Origin: an uncultured Opitutaceae bacterium
GTDB lineage: Bacteria > Verrucomicrobiota > Verrucomicrobiia > Opitutales > Opitutaceae
DNA: 64,000 bases
Assembly: GCA_903890485.1 (NCBI GenBank)
Contig: CAITBM010000009.1
Span: 1 to 64,000 of the forward strand
Direction: 5' to 3'
Shown here: in pieces, positions 8,948 through 18,050 of the stretch
How positions within the stretch are numbered: the first letter of the stretch is position 1
How the letters are laid out: every line of letters begins with the position of its first letter
Position numbers and translations under genes: made by a program
Notes under the pieces: generated by a model
What the model was told of the DNA's origin: nothing
Seen by the model: the letters and a program-made list of their open reading frames with translations, nothing else
The model's database searches: none

Positions 8948-10130
8948 TTGTCGGCTCCGGGCCCCCGACGACAGCCTTGTCCTGCATCTTCACGCGGTAG
9001 CTGCCGGGCGAGCTGCCCGTCATGCGCTTAAAGAGCACGCACATGTACTCCATGTGCTCAAAGCCGGTCAGTTCCGCGATGCGTTTCAAGGGAAAGTCGG
9101 TCTCGAGCAGGAGCTGCCTGATTTTCCTCAGCTGCACCCGCCGGATTTCCGACTGCGGAGAGCGGCCTATGTGTTCGCGGAATTTCCGCTCCATCTGGCT
9201 TCGGGAGGCGTGGGCGTGCTGGAGCACCTGCTCGACCGTGATCCCGTGGCAGGCCTGCTCACGGATGAAGCTGAGCGCCGCGGCGACGTTCCTGTCCTCA
9301 ACGGCGAGGACGTCGGTCGAGTGGCGCGTCACGACGCCCACGGGCTCCACCCTCTGCTCCATTGCCTTGGGCTGCCTTCCCGAGAGGAGGTCCCGCATGA
9401 GGGCGGCCGCGCGGTATCCCGACTGAAAGGCGTTGGGCGCCACGCTCGAGAGCGCGGGGTCGGCCAATTCGCAGCGAATCGTGTCGTTGTTGGCCCCGAG
9501 GACGGCGACCTCCTCGGGGACGAGGATCCCAGCAGCATGGGCCGCGCTGATCACCTGCTGGGCCCTCAGGTCAACGCAGGCCATGACGCCAATGGGCTTG
9601 GGCAGACCCTTCAGCCACACGGCGAGCTTGCTGATCTGCTCCTCCTCCCAGAACGGGGTGGAGTCCCCCGGGTACTCCACGTCGAAAACCGAGCATTCAC
9701 GGCTCGAAAGACGGACCGCCTCGACGAAGCCGTCCCGGCGCTCGCAGGACCAGAGGTTGTTGAAAAACCCCGCAAAGCCGAACTTCTGGTAGCCCCGCTC
9801 GATGAAATGCTCGGCTCCCAGGTGGCCGATGCTCACGTTGTCCGGGCGGATCTTCGGCACCCCGGGGTACGGCTCCACGTCGTTCAGGTCGACGAGCGGG
9901 ATCCCCAACTCGACACAGGCCTCTGCCATCTCGGGGGTGGTATGGCGGCTGATCACCCCCTGCCATTTCTTTCCCCGGATCCATTGGGGATCGCCCTCGG
10001 AGATGCCCTGGTCGTCATGGAAGGCCGTCCAGACATGGTGGGTCCGCTCGAAGTGGGCGATCCCCTTGAGCATCGCCATGCTCTCCTCGAAACGCGTCTG
10101 GAAGATCAGAAGAACGTGGGGTTTCTTCAC
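8937..10130 (-). CDS. XylR-type regulator: sugar-binding domain fused to AraC helix-turn-helix
   Basis: About 397 residues. The N-terminal ~270 residues form a LacI/periplasmic-binding-like sensor (PHVLLIFQTRFEESMAML, DNVSIGHLGAEHFIERGYQK). The C-terminal ~100 residues are an AraC DNA-binding domain (SRSQMERKFREHIGRSP, KRIAELTGFEHMEYMCVLFK). This is the layout of the XylR-like family, in which sugar binding activates catabolic promoters. I start it at GTG 10130, directly before KKPHVLL. The frame is open much further upstream, but that part overlaps the GH130 gene and reads as low-quality antisense-like protein. It lies between GH130 and the DUF5060 glycosidase and probably controls both. The inducer is unknown. 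Confidence 0.85.
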   Translation of the reverse strand: MKKPHVLLIFQTRFEESMAMLKGIAHFERTHHVWTAFHDDQGISEGDPQWIRGKKWQGVISRHTTPEMAEACVELGIPLVDLNDVEPYPGVPKIRPDNVSIGHLGAEHFIERGYQKFGFAGFFNNLWSCERRDGFVEAVRLSSRECSVFDVEYPGDSTPFWEEEQISKLAVWLKGLPKPIGVMACVDLRAQQVISAAHAAGILVPEEVAVLGANNDTIRCELADPALSSVAPNAFQSGYRAAALMRDLLSGRQPKAMEQRVEPVGVVTRHSTDVLAVEDRNVAAALSFIREQACHGITVEQVLQHAHASRSQMERKFREHIGRSPQSEIRRVQLRKIRQLLLETDFPLKRIAELTGFEHMEYMCVLFKRMTGSSPGSYRVKMQDKAVVGGPEPTNGS

Positions 10131-10201
10131 GACGCAGAACGTGAATCCAAGCCCCCGGGGAGGCAAGAGCCGTCGAAAATTCCCGGGAATGCCCCGGAAG
10201 A

Positions 10202-11191
10202 CTAGGCCTTCAGCGGGTTGTCCTTGATGAACTTGATGATCTCCTCGGCGCTGCAGAAGCAGAGCGCGGTGAAGGTGTCGGCGGCGCCGTAGTAGAGCGC
10301 GATGCGGCCTGTCTTCGAGTCGCACAGGCAGCCCACCGGGAAGCAGACCCCGGGCACAAATCCCGTGAGCTCGTAGGGGGCCTCGGGCACGATCAGCGGT
10401 TCCCGGGCGCACGCGATCACCTTCCAGGGCTCGTCAAGGTCGAGCAGCATCGCGCCGATCGAGTAGACGTAGCCGTTGCAGGTCGTCGTGACGCCGTGAT
10501 AGAAGAGCAGCCAGCCCTCGTTGGTCTCGATCGGCGAGGGTCCCGCGCCGATCTTTGTCCCCTGCCACCAGGGGCCGCCGCGGCCGATCACGTGGCGGTG
10601 CCTGCCCCAGTGAACCATATCGGGGCTCTCGCTCACAAAGATGTCGCCAAAGGGCGTGTGGCCGGTGTCGGAGGGGCGGCTGAGCATCAGGAAGTTCTTT
10701 CCAAACTTCCGGGGGAAGAGGACGCCGTTGCGGTTGTACGGGAGGAAGGCGTTCTCGAGCTGCTCGAACTTCTTGAAGTCCTTGGTCCGCGCGATGCCGA
10801 TCGTGGGGCCGTGGTAGCCGTTGCACCAAGTTACGTAGAACGTGCCGTCCACCAGCGTCACGCGGGGGTCATACGCGTATTCAAACTTGCGGACCTCGGG
10901 GTCGTCGCAGCGCAGCTCGATGGGCTTCGTTTCGAAGGTGAAGGAGAGGCCGTCCTTGCTGCGTCCGACGTGAAGGTGCGGAATGCGGTCCATTCCCTCC
11001 GTGCGGAAGACGCCGATGAAGCCGCCCTTCCACGGGACGACGGCGCTGTTGTAGATGCCGGTAACCCTGGGGAGCGGGCGGCGGCCGACCACGGGGTTCG
11101 CGCTGTAGCGCCACGCCAGGTCGGGATTTCCGGCGGGCTTTGGCTCCCAGGGAATGTTGGGCAATGCGGGACCAACGATCTTTAACTTCAT
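10202..11191 (-). CDS. GH130 family glycosidase/phosphorylase
   Basis: A 329-residue five-bladed-propeller enzyme of family GH130, which acts on beta-mannosides (phosphorylases or beta-1,2-mannosidases). Visible motifs include NPVVGRRPLPRVTGIYNSAV, EYAYDPRVTLVDG with the conserved Asp, YNRNGVLFPRK and GAGPSPIETNEGWLLFYHGV. There is no signal peptide, so it is cytoplasmic. It differs clearly from the mannosylglucose phosphorylase elsewhere in the window and belongs to another GH130 subgroup, perhaps one acting on longer or differently linked manno-oligosaccharides; its phosphate dependence cannot be judged here. It is first in a minus-strand unit with the XylR-like regulator and the DUF5060 glycosidase. 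The context is CCCCACC-ATG. Confidence 0.85.
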   Translation of the reverse strand: MKLKIVGPALPNIPWEPKPAGNPDLAWRYSANPVVGRRPLPRVTGIYNSAVVPWKGGFIGVFRTEGMDRIPHLHVGRSKDGLSFTFETKPIELRCDDPEVRKFEYAYDPRVTLVDGTFYVTWCNGYHGPTIGIARTKDFKKFEQLENAFLPYNRNGVLFPRKFGKNFLMLSRPSDTGHTPFGDIFVSESPDMVHWGRHRHVIGRGGPWWQGTKIGAGPSPIETNEGWLLFYHGVTTTCNGYVYSIGAMLLDLDEPWKVIACAREPLIVPEAPYELTGFVPGVCFPVGCLCDSKTGRIALYYGAADTFTALCFCSAEEIIKFIKDNPLKA

Positions 11192-11494
11192 GGTGGGGAT
11201 TGGGGACACGCGCCGAACCGATGCCTGCGGACGGAACGGCGCCAAGTGGGGGCTAAAGCCGGATGGGGAAAACGAGCAGGACGGGGCTAGGGTACCCTCA
11301 ATCCGGGACGATGTTAATGAGATCCTTTGCCACGTTCTTGAGATGTTCTTCGTCTCCGACCGAAGGCCGTACCACCCACGAGTTTGCCGCAGTGGCCAGC
11401 CGAGCGTGAATCCGAACCGTGGTTTGACATCACGATGAAAATTAGCGGTTTAGGATAAGGTCAAGTTCCCGAAACCCCGTCCTCCTGTACCCCC
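11192..11494. promoter_or_regulatory. Divergent intergenic region between GH130 and GH28 genes
   Basis: These 303 bases hold no gene and must contain both divergent promoters. A perfect -35 hexamer TTGACA lies at 11424-11429 facing the GH28 gene, but no good -10 follows at 16-18 bases. A perfect ten-base palindrome AGGGTACCCT is at 11289-11298. The hexamer GTTCTT is repeated at 11334 and 11345, eleven bases apart, the one-turn spacing often bound by AraC-type proteins. These are candidates only. Confidence 0.4.
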
Positions 11495-12925
11495 ATGAGA
11501 CTGCCGGCTCTCCCCAAGCTTCGCGCGTTTTGCGCCTCCTTTCTGCCGCTCGCCGTTGTCAGTTCCTTGTCCGCCCTGTCCCCCGCTTCCTTTAGCGTCA
11601 GGGACTACGGGGCCACGGGCCGCGACATCGCTGCGGACACCGCAGCCATCCAGAAGGCGATCGACGCCTGCGCCGAGCACGGCGGAGGCCAGGTGGTGGT
11701 CCCTGCGGGTTCGACCTTCACGATCGGCACCCTTGTCCTCAGGAGCCACGTCGACCTTCACCTGGAGCGGGGAGCCCTTCTCCAGGGCAGCCCCCACCAC
11801 GGCGACTTCACCCGGTTTGCCCTCCAGCCCGTGGACATGGGGCCGACCTCCCCGCCCCCGATGGGGGTCGTCATCTACGCGGACAAGGCCGACGACGTCG
11901 CCATCACGGGCCCTGGCCGGATCGACGGAAACGAAATGGCCTACGTGACCAAGGTGGGGCCCTACATCTACACCTGCGTTGACCAAAGGCCCTTCCTGGT
12001 CGTGCTCCGGCAATGCACCCACGTCCTCCTGCGCGAGGTCACGCTTAGCAACTCGGCCTACTGGACCCTCCGGCTGATCGGCTGCGACGACGCGAACATC
12101 GATGCCATCCGCATCGACGGCGACCTCCTGATGCCCAACAACGACGGGATCGACATCGACTGGTCGTCCAACGTGCGGATCCACGACTGCAACATCTCCA
12201 CGGGGGACGACTGCATCTCGCTGAAGACGGCCCCGCTGAGCGAGGGCATCAACCGCCCCTGCGAGAATGTGGTGATCTCGGGGTGCAACCTGAGGTCGCG
12301 CTCGTCGGGTGTCGTCATGGGATGCGACGCGGCCGGTCCCATCCGCGATGTCATCGTGAGCGACTGCGTGATCAAGGACAGCCACCGGGGGGTCTCCGTG
12401 CGCCTCAGCCTCGGCGGGACGATCGAGCGCGTTCTCTTCCAAAACCTGGTGATCGAGACGCGGATCTTCGATTCCATGTGGTGGGGGCGCGGGGAGCCGA
12501 TCCAGGTCCTCGCCCTGCCCTGGACCCAGAAGACCAAGCTTGGCGTGGTCCGCGACATCCGGTTCACCAACATCATCTGCACCTCGGAGAACGGCGCGAT
12601 GGTCTACGCCGACGAGCCGGGCCACATCGAGCGCGTCTCCTTTGACCATGTGGCGGTCCGCATCAACCGCCCGGCGGTCTTCGCCGGGGGCGAGCAGGAC
12701 CTCAGGCCCAACGCCAAGGAGGGTCTGCCCAGGATCGCAACCAACGGCTTCCTCGTGCGTCATGCCTCGGGTGTCACCTTCAAGGATTGCGTGGTCACGT
12801 GGGGCCCCAATCCCCCGGAATATTTCCAGCACGCCTTGCAGGCGCAGGACAGCCCGGGTCTCTCCGACTCAGGGCTCGAAGGCGAGGCCGCCCACCCCGG
12901 GATGCCCGCAAAACTGATCCACTAG
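11495..12925 (+). CDS. Secreted GH28-family pectinase (polygalacturonase-like)
   Basis: A 476-residue right-handed beta-helix enzyme. A signal peptide covers about 1-32 (AFCASFLPLAVVSSLSALSPA), followed by the pectate-lyase/GH28 entry motif FSVRDYGATGRDIAADTAAI. GH28 acidic residues are visible in NNDGIDIDWSSN (Asp217, 220) and STGDDCISLKT (Asp238, 239). The usual GHG histidine segment is replaced by RSRSSGVVMG, as in a group of bacterial GH28 proteins, so the cleaved bond may not be plain homogalacturonan. It starts at GTACCCCC-ATG without a Shine-Dalgarno and is followed seven bases later by the GH5 gene, with which it forms an operon. It would release galacturonides or rhamnogalacturonan pieces outside the cell. 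Confidence 0.88.
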   Translation: MRLPALPKLRAFCASFLPLAVVSSLSALSPASFSVRDYGATGRDIAADTAAIQKAIDACAEHGGGQVVVPAGSTFTIGTLVLRSHVDLHLERGALLQGSPHHGDFTRFALQPVDMGPTSPPPMGVVIYADKADDVAITGPGRIDGNEMAYVTKVGPYIYTCVDQRPFLVVLRQCTHVLLREVTLSNSAYWTLRLIGCDDANIDAIRIDGDLLMPNNDGIDIDWSSNVRIHDCNISTGDDCISLKTAPLSEGINRPCENVVISGCNLRSRSSGVVMGCDAAGPIRDVIVSDCVIKDSHRGVSVRLSLGGTIERVLFQNLVIETRIFDSMWWGRGEPIQVLALPWTQKTKLGVVRDIRFTNIICTSENGAMVYADEPGHIERVSFDHVAVRINRPAVFAGGEQDLRPNAKEGLPRIATNGFLVRHASGVTFKDCVVTWGPNPPEYFQHALQAQDSPGLSDSGLEGEAAHPGMPAKLIH

Positions 12926-12932
12926 TAACCCC

Positions 12933-14036
12933 ATGATGACCCGCCGCCACTTCCTTGGCGCCTCAGCGGCCGCAGCCGCCGTGACGCTCCTGCCGAAACC
13001 CTCGCGGGCCGACTCCGGCCACAACCCGCGACCGCAGCCCAAGATCCCGCGCTGGAGGGGCTTCAACCTGACGGAAATGGCGGGAGGCAGGGACCGCGGC
13101 CCCTTCCGCGAGACGGACTTCGAATGGATGGCCGGATGGGGGTTCAACTTCGCCCGGATTCCCCTCTCCTACTGGCAGTGGTCGAGCCCCAAGGACTGGA
13201 TGAGCCTGAAGCCCGAGGCGCTTGTGCCCCTTGACCGCGCCGTTGAACTGGGCAGGCAGCACGGGGTCCACACCTGCCTTGCCCTGCACCGTGTCCCCGG
13301 CTACTGCGTGAACGGCAAGGAGCAGGAGCCCTACCAGCTCTTTGACGGCCCTCGCGACTCGATGCAGCGCGCCCTCGATGCCGCAATCCACCACTGGAGG
13401 TTCCTTGCCGAGCGCTACAAGGGCGTACCGAACGAGCAGGTGAGCTTCGACCTCCTGAACGAGCCGCCGTTCATGGCCGACCAGACCCGCTATGTGGAGA
13501 TCGCAAAGGCATTGATCGCCACGATCCGGAGCGTGAGCCCCGACCGGCTCATCTTTGCCAACGGAGCCGACATCGGCCAGACCCCGGTCCTCGGCCTGAT
13601 CGACGAGGGACTTGTCCAGAGCTCGCACGACTACCAGCCGAAGATGATCACCCACTACAAGGCGGGCTGGGTTCCCCCCAACGAGTTTGAGTCCTTCGAT
13701 GCCCCGACCTGGCCGATGGTCGACAAGCACGGAGTCCTCTGGAACAAGGAGAAGCTGCGCCAGGTGGACATCGCCACGTGGAAGCCGCTCACGGACCGGG
13801 GCGCCCCCGTCCACATCGGCGAGTGGGGCTGCCACACGCTCACGCCCCATTCCGTGTGCCTGGCGTATATGGCGGACGCCGTCTCCCTGTGGAAGGAGGC
13901 CGGCTGGGGCTGGTCGATGTGGAACCTGCGCGGGGGCTTCGGGATCGTGGACAGCGGCCGAGCCGACGTCGCCTACGAGGACTTCAAGGGCCACAAGCTC
14001 GATCGGAAGATGCTCGAGCTCATCCTGGCGGGTTAG
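12933..14036 (+). CDS. Tat-exported GH5 endo-glycanase
   Basis: A 367-residue clan GH-A enzyme. The N-terminus is a Tat signal (TRRHFLGASAAAAAVTLLP). GH5 signatures are GFNFARIPLSYW, the acid/base Glu177 in DLLNEPPF, HDYQPKMITHYKA, and the nucleophile Glu297 in HIGEWGCH. It is probably an endo-beta-1,4-glucanase or mannanase; the family alone does not fix the substrate. Two consecutive ATG codons begin the gene, preceded by AACCCC. It lies seven bases after GH28 and meets the epimerase gene tail to tail with only nine bases between stops, so there is no room for a terminator. Confidence 0.88.
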   Translation: MMTRRHFLGASAAAAAVTLLPKPSRADSGHNPRPQPKIPRWRGFNLTEMAGGRDRGPFRETDFEWMAGWGFNFARIPLSYWQWSSPKDWMSLKPEALVPLDRAVELGRQHGVHTCLALHRVPGYCVNGKEQEPYQLFDGPRDSMQRALDAAIHHWRFLAERYKGVPNEQVSFDLLNEPPFMADQTRYVEIAKALIATIRSVSPDRLIFANGADIGQTPVLGLIDEGLVQSSHDYQPKMITHYKAGWVPPNEFESFDAPTWPMVDKHGVLWNKEKLRQVDIATWKPLTDRGAPVHIGEWGCHTLTPHSVCLAYMADAVSLWKEAGWGWSMWNLRGGFGIVDSGRADVAYEDFKGHKLDRKMLELILAG

Positions 14037-14045
14037 GATCGGGCC

Positions 14046-15383
14046 TCAGGGGGCAGGCCCCTCCTCGGTCAATTCATGGACCCGCTCCATGAGCTCGAAG
14101 CAGGACCTGCCGCTGTGGTACGGGCACTTCCAAAGGCTCACCTTGGGGAGCTTCAGGGGCGTGTCGTCGCGCTTCAGCAGGTTGAACCAGTCGCCCTGGA
14201 CCCGGTCGACAAAATGGGCCTCGATGAATTCCCAGCTGTGGCGGGAAGCATCGAGATAGCGCAGGTCGCCGGAAATCTGGTAGGCATTGAGGAAGCCGAT
14301 GGCTGCCTCCGCCTGGGGCCACCATTCCTTGTTCCCGTTGGTGACGCCCTTGGGGCCTCCCTCGCTCAGGACGCCTCCGTCGGGGTCCACGCCCTCGGCC
14401 AGGGTGACTCGCGCCATGTCCACCGCGATGGCCCTGGCCTGCGCGATCGCCGCGTGGTCGCCCAGCACCTGGGCCGCCTCGACCAAGAGCCAGCTCAGCT
14501 CGATGTCGTGACCATAGGAGACTTCGTCAGAGATCGGGGTCCAGTCGTCCTTAAGGAAGAGGATCAGGTGGTGCGTCCTCGGGTCGATGATGTGCCTGAC
14601 CACCATCGAGAAGAGATCCGCCTGGTTGGCCTTGAGCCCGGCATCGGGCCAGACGCGAAGGAGGTTCGTGTAGGCCTCCAGGATATGGATGTGCGAGTTC
14701 TGCGACTTCGAGCCGGGCCCAAGGAGGTTGCCCGACGCCGGGATCCGGTTCCAGCGCTCATCGAGCACGTCGAAGTAGCCCCCGTTTACATGGTCCCTGG
14801 CGTGGGCCTCGACCAGGGAGTAGATCGCGATCGCCTTGTCCAGGGCCTCCTTTTCCCCGGTCGCCCGGTAGTATTCCGAGAGGGCGTAGACGCCGAAGAC
14901 CTGCCCGTAGATCAGCTTCATGGGAGCGCGATCCTTGCCGTCCGGGCTCGCCGAGGCCTGGCTCTTGCCGTCCGGCGTGATCGCCCAGTAGATCCCGCCG
15001 TTCTTCGCGTCCCAGAAATGGTCCACCAAGTCCCGGTAGGCGTAGCGCGCCATCTCGAGGTAGGCCGGGTCGTGGTAGACGCGGTAGGCGGTCGAGAAGG
15101 TCCACAGGATGCGGCTCGTGAGGAGGGCGCCCCTCGGCACGTTGTTCTTCACCTTCATGTTGGCGGTGATCATCCCGACAAAACCGCCGTTCTGGGGGTT
15201 TCGGGTGTGGGCGAGCCAGAAGGGGAGGATGTCCCCCTTGAGTTCCAACTCCGCGCTCTTTGAGAGCGCCTCAAGCTCGGCGAACTGGGGCCCTTTCACC
15301 GGGAAGGCGCCCGCGAAGGCGGGTGCCAGAATAAAGAGGAGCGCCCCAACGAGGGACGCGGGGAAGGTTTTCAGGTTTTTCAT
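14046..15383 (-). CDS. Exported N-acylglucosamine/cellobiose 2-epimerase family protein
   Basis: About 445 residues, with an (alpha/alpha)6-barrel of the AGE/cellobiose 2-epimerase family. Conserved landmarks are RGALLTSRILWTFSTAY, SQNSHIHILEAYTNL, SYGHDIELSWLLVEAAQ, NKEWWPQAEAAIGF and WKCPYHSGR, covering the usual catalytic His and Trp positions. Characterised relatives epimerise the reducing-end glucose or mannose of beta-1,4-disaccharides and are cytoplasmic. This one begins with a convincing signal peptide (LKTFPASLVGALLFILAPAFAGA) and should act in the periplasm. It is paralogous to the cytoplasmic epimerase beside the phosphorylase. It might interconvert mannobiose and mannosyl-glucose before uptake. 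An ATG ten codons upstream is less likely. Confidence 0.85.
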   Translation of the reverse strand: MKNLKTFPASLVGALLFILAPAFAGAFPVKGPQFAELEALSKSAELELKGDILPFWLAHTRNPQNGGFVGMITANMKVKNNVPRGALLTSRILWTFSTAYRVYHDPAYLEMARYAYRDLVDHFWDAKNGGIYWAITPDGKSQASASPDGKDRAPMKLIYGQVFGVYALSEYYRATGEKEALDKAIAIYSLVEAHARDHVNGGYFDVLDERWNRIPASGNLLGPGSKSQNSHIHILEAYTNLLRVWPDAGLKANQADLFSMVVRHIIDPRTHHLILFLKDDWTPISDEVSYGHDIELSWLLVEAAQVLGDHAAIAQARAIAVDMARVTLAEGVDPDGGVLSEGGPKGVTNGNKEWWPQAEAAIGFLNAYQISGDLRYLDASRHSWEFIEAHFVDRVQGDWFNLLKRDDTPLKLPKVSLWKCPYHSGRSCFELMERVHELTEEGPAP

Positions 15384-15474
15384 CGCCGAGGGGGTTTTGG
15401 GACGAAGGAACAAGGGGAAAGGATGCTCCCAATCCCGGCAAACTTCCAGCCCAGCCTTCAGGGTTCACCGCCCC

Positions 15475-17946
15475 TTACAGCCGCGTCCTGAGATCGCCAG
15501 GGAGCAGGTCGACCGCAAGGTCCCTGAGCTGGGGGTCCGGCACCTCGAGCTGAAGCGCATGGGAGATGACCAGGAGGTTGAAAAGGGCGCCGGTCGTGAG
15601 CGACCTGAGCCGGGGCCCGCTCGCCTCCCTGAGGCACCGCTCGACCTGCGCCTTCGCCAGTTCAACCTTTCCGGCCTGGGCGAGCACGATCGCAAGGCTC
15701 ACACGGCGGTCCCACGCCAGGTAGCGGTCCCCACCGGCCTGCAGCCGGCCCAGGAGCAGCTCGAGCGAGGCTCCCGCGGCCGTGGCGTCGCCGCGGCCCA
15801 GCTGGATCTCGATCCGCGCCGCGAGCGCCCCGACATCCCCGGGAAAGCGCCGCAGGAGCTCATCGACCGGCGCCGCCCGCTCCATGTCCCCCATCTCGAC
15901 CAGGTACTCGGCAATCCGGGCAGCCGCCAACGCAGGGGCCTGGTCATCGACGACCTCAAAGACCTGGACTGACTGTCCCTCGAATCCCCCCCCGACCGGC
16001 ATCTGGTAGGGTACCGGCCTAAGCCACGGGGGAAGCTTCAGGAGCCTGAGCTCTCCGGCAAAGAAGTTCGGGCGCGTGGAGAACCGCGGGTCCAGGTAGC
16101 GCCGGGCAAACTCGTCAAAGAAGGGATCCCAGGAGGGGATGACGATGAAGCGGACGCCGCGGGCGCGCAGGGTGTTCTGGGCCTCCTCCATCGTGAGCGC
16201 AGCGGCGATGTTGAGCGCGGCGCCAAACCCGACGCTGTTGTCGGGCGAGAACGAGCCGATCCCGCGCAGGCCCCCGAAAAACCAGAGAGCCGGCGTCACG
16301 TTCGGGGGCGCATAGACGACCGCGCCCTCTTCGCCGGCCCGCTTCGCAAGCCAGTGCGCCAGGTGCCGCTCGACCAGGGTCTCGGACTCCCTCGGGGTGA
16401 GGGAAAGCTCCGTCCCCCTGCCTGGGTGGGGAAGGAGCTGGCCGACGCCCAGGGCAAGCGAAGCGAGGATCCCGGCGGCGCCCAGCAACCGGGAGACACC
16501 CCAGGATCCCCCAGCCAGGAAAAGGACCGCCCCAAGCGCAAGGAGCGAGGCGTCGAGCGTGCTCCACCAGCTGAGTTCCCGAAAGGCGAAGAGAGCGGCC
16601 ACAACGACCGGACCGAGCGCGAGGGCTACCATCGCGCGCAGCCGCGGGCCCGAATCGGCACGCAGGAGCGCCAAGGCCGCGGCTACAGCCAAGAGGAGAG
16701 GGGCGAAAACCGCCCCGACCGCCGAGGTCACGGAGTCGTGGAGAAGCCAATCCCAGGTGCTCGCGGCTACCGGGGCCCCGGGCAACCGGCTTAACCTTGC
16801 CCACGAGAGGTCCTGCACCAGAAAGGCCCAGCTTCCGGTACCCAGGATCATGCCCGCAACGGCACAGATCCCCAGGACCGACAGGAGCAGCACAGCCCCC
16901 TCTCGCCTTCCCGGCTTCGGTGACACGCCCCGTATCCGGGCGATGAGGCCACCCAAGAATTCACCGGCACACACCCAGCCCAGTCCCTGCACCGGGTGCA
17001 CGGTGTCCTGGCCCAGCGAGCCCATGTCCGAGGGAAAATATTCCGCGAGATAGGCGGCAAGAACCGTGGCTCCCCCGACATAGCCCCAGGTCCTCCAGGC
17101 CCGCGCCGACCGGACCGGGTCGGACTCCTGCGGCCCAGCGCGGCGCCCGATCCAGGCCTGAAGGAGCGCCCCAAGGACCAGGCCCAGGATCACGGGGACT
17201 TGGAGCATGGGGTTGACCCAGACGCCCAGCCCGCCGGCAATCCCCGCCGCCGCAAACCACGCCGCGGGCGCGCCGGCCTTGTCCCCGGGACCGGGAGCCA
17301 GGCGCCAGGCGCCGGCCAGGACCAGGAGGATCGACACGAGGGCGCACCCGTCCGACAGGCCCTGCGTCCCGGGCATGCCAGGCAGGAAGCCCGCCGCAAA
17401 CGGGTAGAAGCCCGCGAGACCCACCGACACGGCCGCCGCGGCAAGGCCGCCCCATATAGCCCAAACCAGGGCGGTGGCGGCCGCGAGGAGGAGAGCGTGG
17501 AGGATCGGATCGGCCCAAAGCGCCGCCTTTTCCACGGAGATCCCGATCGGAACCCCGGTCGCCGCGTGGTGGGCCCAGGCGAGGAGGCCCAGGAACCCGC
17601 GGTAGGGCGAGGAAGCCGAGACCGGGTGCCCGCCCGGCGCGTTCTCGGCGTCCGTGTGGCGCACCCGGAGGGTTCCCGTGGAAAGCATCTGCTGCGTCTG
17701 GGCGATCCACTGGAAGCTCTCGAGGTTTCCCTCCGGCACCATGAGCTCGCGCTGGCCGCCGGAGTAGCCCGTGGGCGAGCGCCCGTCGGCCTGGTCGGCC
17801 GGCCCGGCGCGGCCCGGGAGTAGGGAGAGCGCATCCACCCGCGCAACGCGCACGGCGTCGATCCAGAGGATGAAAGCCAGGGCGCACAGGGGGACAATCC
17901 CCCACAGGCGGGTCAATTTCCTAGGGAGTGGGCCGGGCCGGGGCAT
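15475..17946 (-). CDS. Polytopic GT-C-like membrane protein with soluble C-terminal and TPR-like region (paralogue 1)
   Basis: 823 residues. After a basic N-terminus (PRPGPLPRKLTR) come about a dozen hydrophobic segments to roughly residue 510, then a soluble domain, then a helical repeat resembling TPR in the last ~130 residues. The first outer loop carries LRVRHTDAENAPGGH and SPYRGFLG, like the acidic first loop of GT-C glycosyltransferases such as oligosaccharyltransferase STT3 or PMT. I see no canonical WWDxG motif. It is clearly paralogous to the 29275-31740 product. Function is inferred: transfer of a lipid-linked sugar to an exported acceptor. It diverges from a giant FG-GAP gene. The start, preceded by AACCCCCCC, is set by the membrane topology; the frame stays open upstream. 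Confidence 0.65.
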   Translation of the reverse strand: MPRPGPLPRKLTRLWGIVPLCALAFILWIDAVRVARVDALSLLPGRAGPADQADGRSPTGYSGGQRELMVPEGNLESFQWIAQTQQMLSTGTLRVRHTDAENAPGGHPVSASSPYRGFLGLLAWAHHAATGVPIGISVEKAALWADPILHALLLAAATALVWAIWGGLAAAAVSVGLAGFYPFAAGFLPGMPGTQGLSDGCALVSILLVLAGAWRLAPGPGDKAGAPAAWFAAAGIAGGLGVWVNPMLQVPVILGLVLGALLQAWIGRRAGPQESDPVRSARAWRTWGYVGGATVLAAYLAEYFPSDMGSLGQDTVHPVQGLGWVCAGEFLGGLIARIRGVSPKPGRREGAVLLLSVLGICAVAGMILGTGSWAFLVQDLSWARLSRLPGAPVAASTWDWLLHDSVTSAVGAVFAPLLLAVAAALALLRADSGPRLRAMVALALGPVVVAALFAFRELSWWSTLDASLLALGAVLFLAGGSWGVSRLLGAAGILASLALGVGQLLPHPGRGTELSLTPRESETLVERHLAHWLAKRAGEEGAVVYAPPNVTPALWFFGGLRGIGSFSPDNSVGFGAALNIAAALTMEEAQNTLRARGVRFIVIPSWDPFFDEFARRYLDPRFSTRPNFFAGELRLLKLPPWLRPVPYQMPVGGGFEGQSVQVFEVVDDQAPALAAARIAEYLVEMGDMERAAPVDELLRRFPGDVGALAARIEIQLGRGDATAAGASLELLLGRLQAGGDRYLAWDRRVSLAIVLAQAGKVELAKAQVERCLREASGPRLRSLTTGALFNLLVISHALQLEVPDPQLRDLAVDLLPGDLRTRL

Positions 17947-18050
17947 GGGGGGGTTAAAGAGAATGCGGAACGGGAAAGCTCGGGGGCCATTGAAATGCCG
18001 CGGGCCCGCGGCGCAAGGCCTGTCGGGACGGAGGCCCTCCGATCGCGCAC

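Noticed and set aside
10131-10412. Upstream extension of the XylR-like frame to an ATG at 10412
   Set aside because: It overlaps the end of the GH130 gene, and its translation is antisense-like and unrelated to regulators.
11450-12832. A 460-codon open frame antisense to the GH28 gene
   Set aside because: It has a low-complexity Asp/His/Val/Arg composition and no recognisable motif. The GH28 frame has a signal peptide and catalytic residues.
15475-17946. Canonical oligosaccharyltransferase motif WWDxG in the GT-C-like protein
   Set aside because: Only SWWSTLD (and RWWNGVD in the paralogue) is present, and it falls in a loop between membrane spans, not after the last span. I therefore do not name it STT3.
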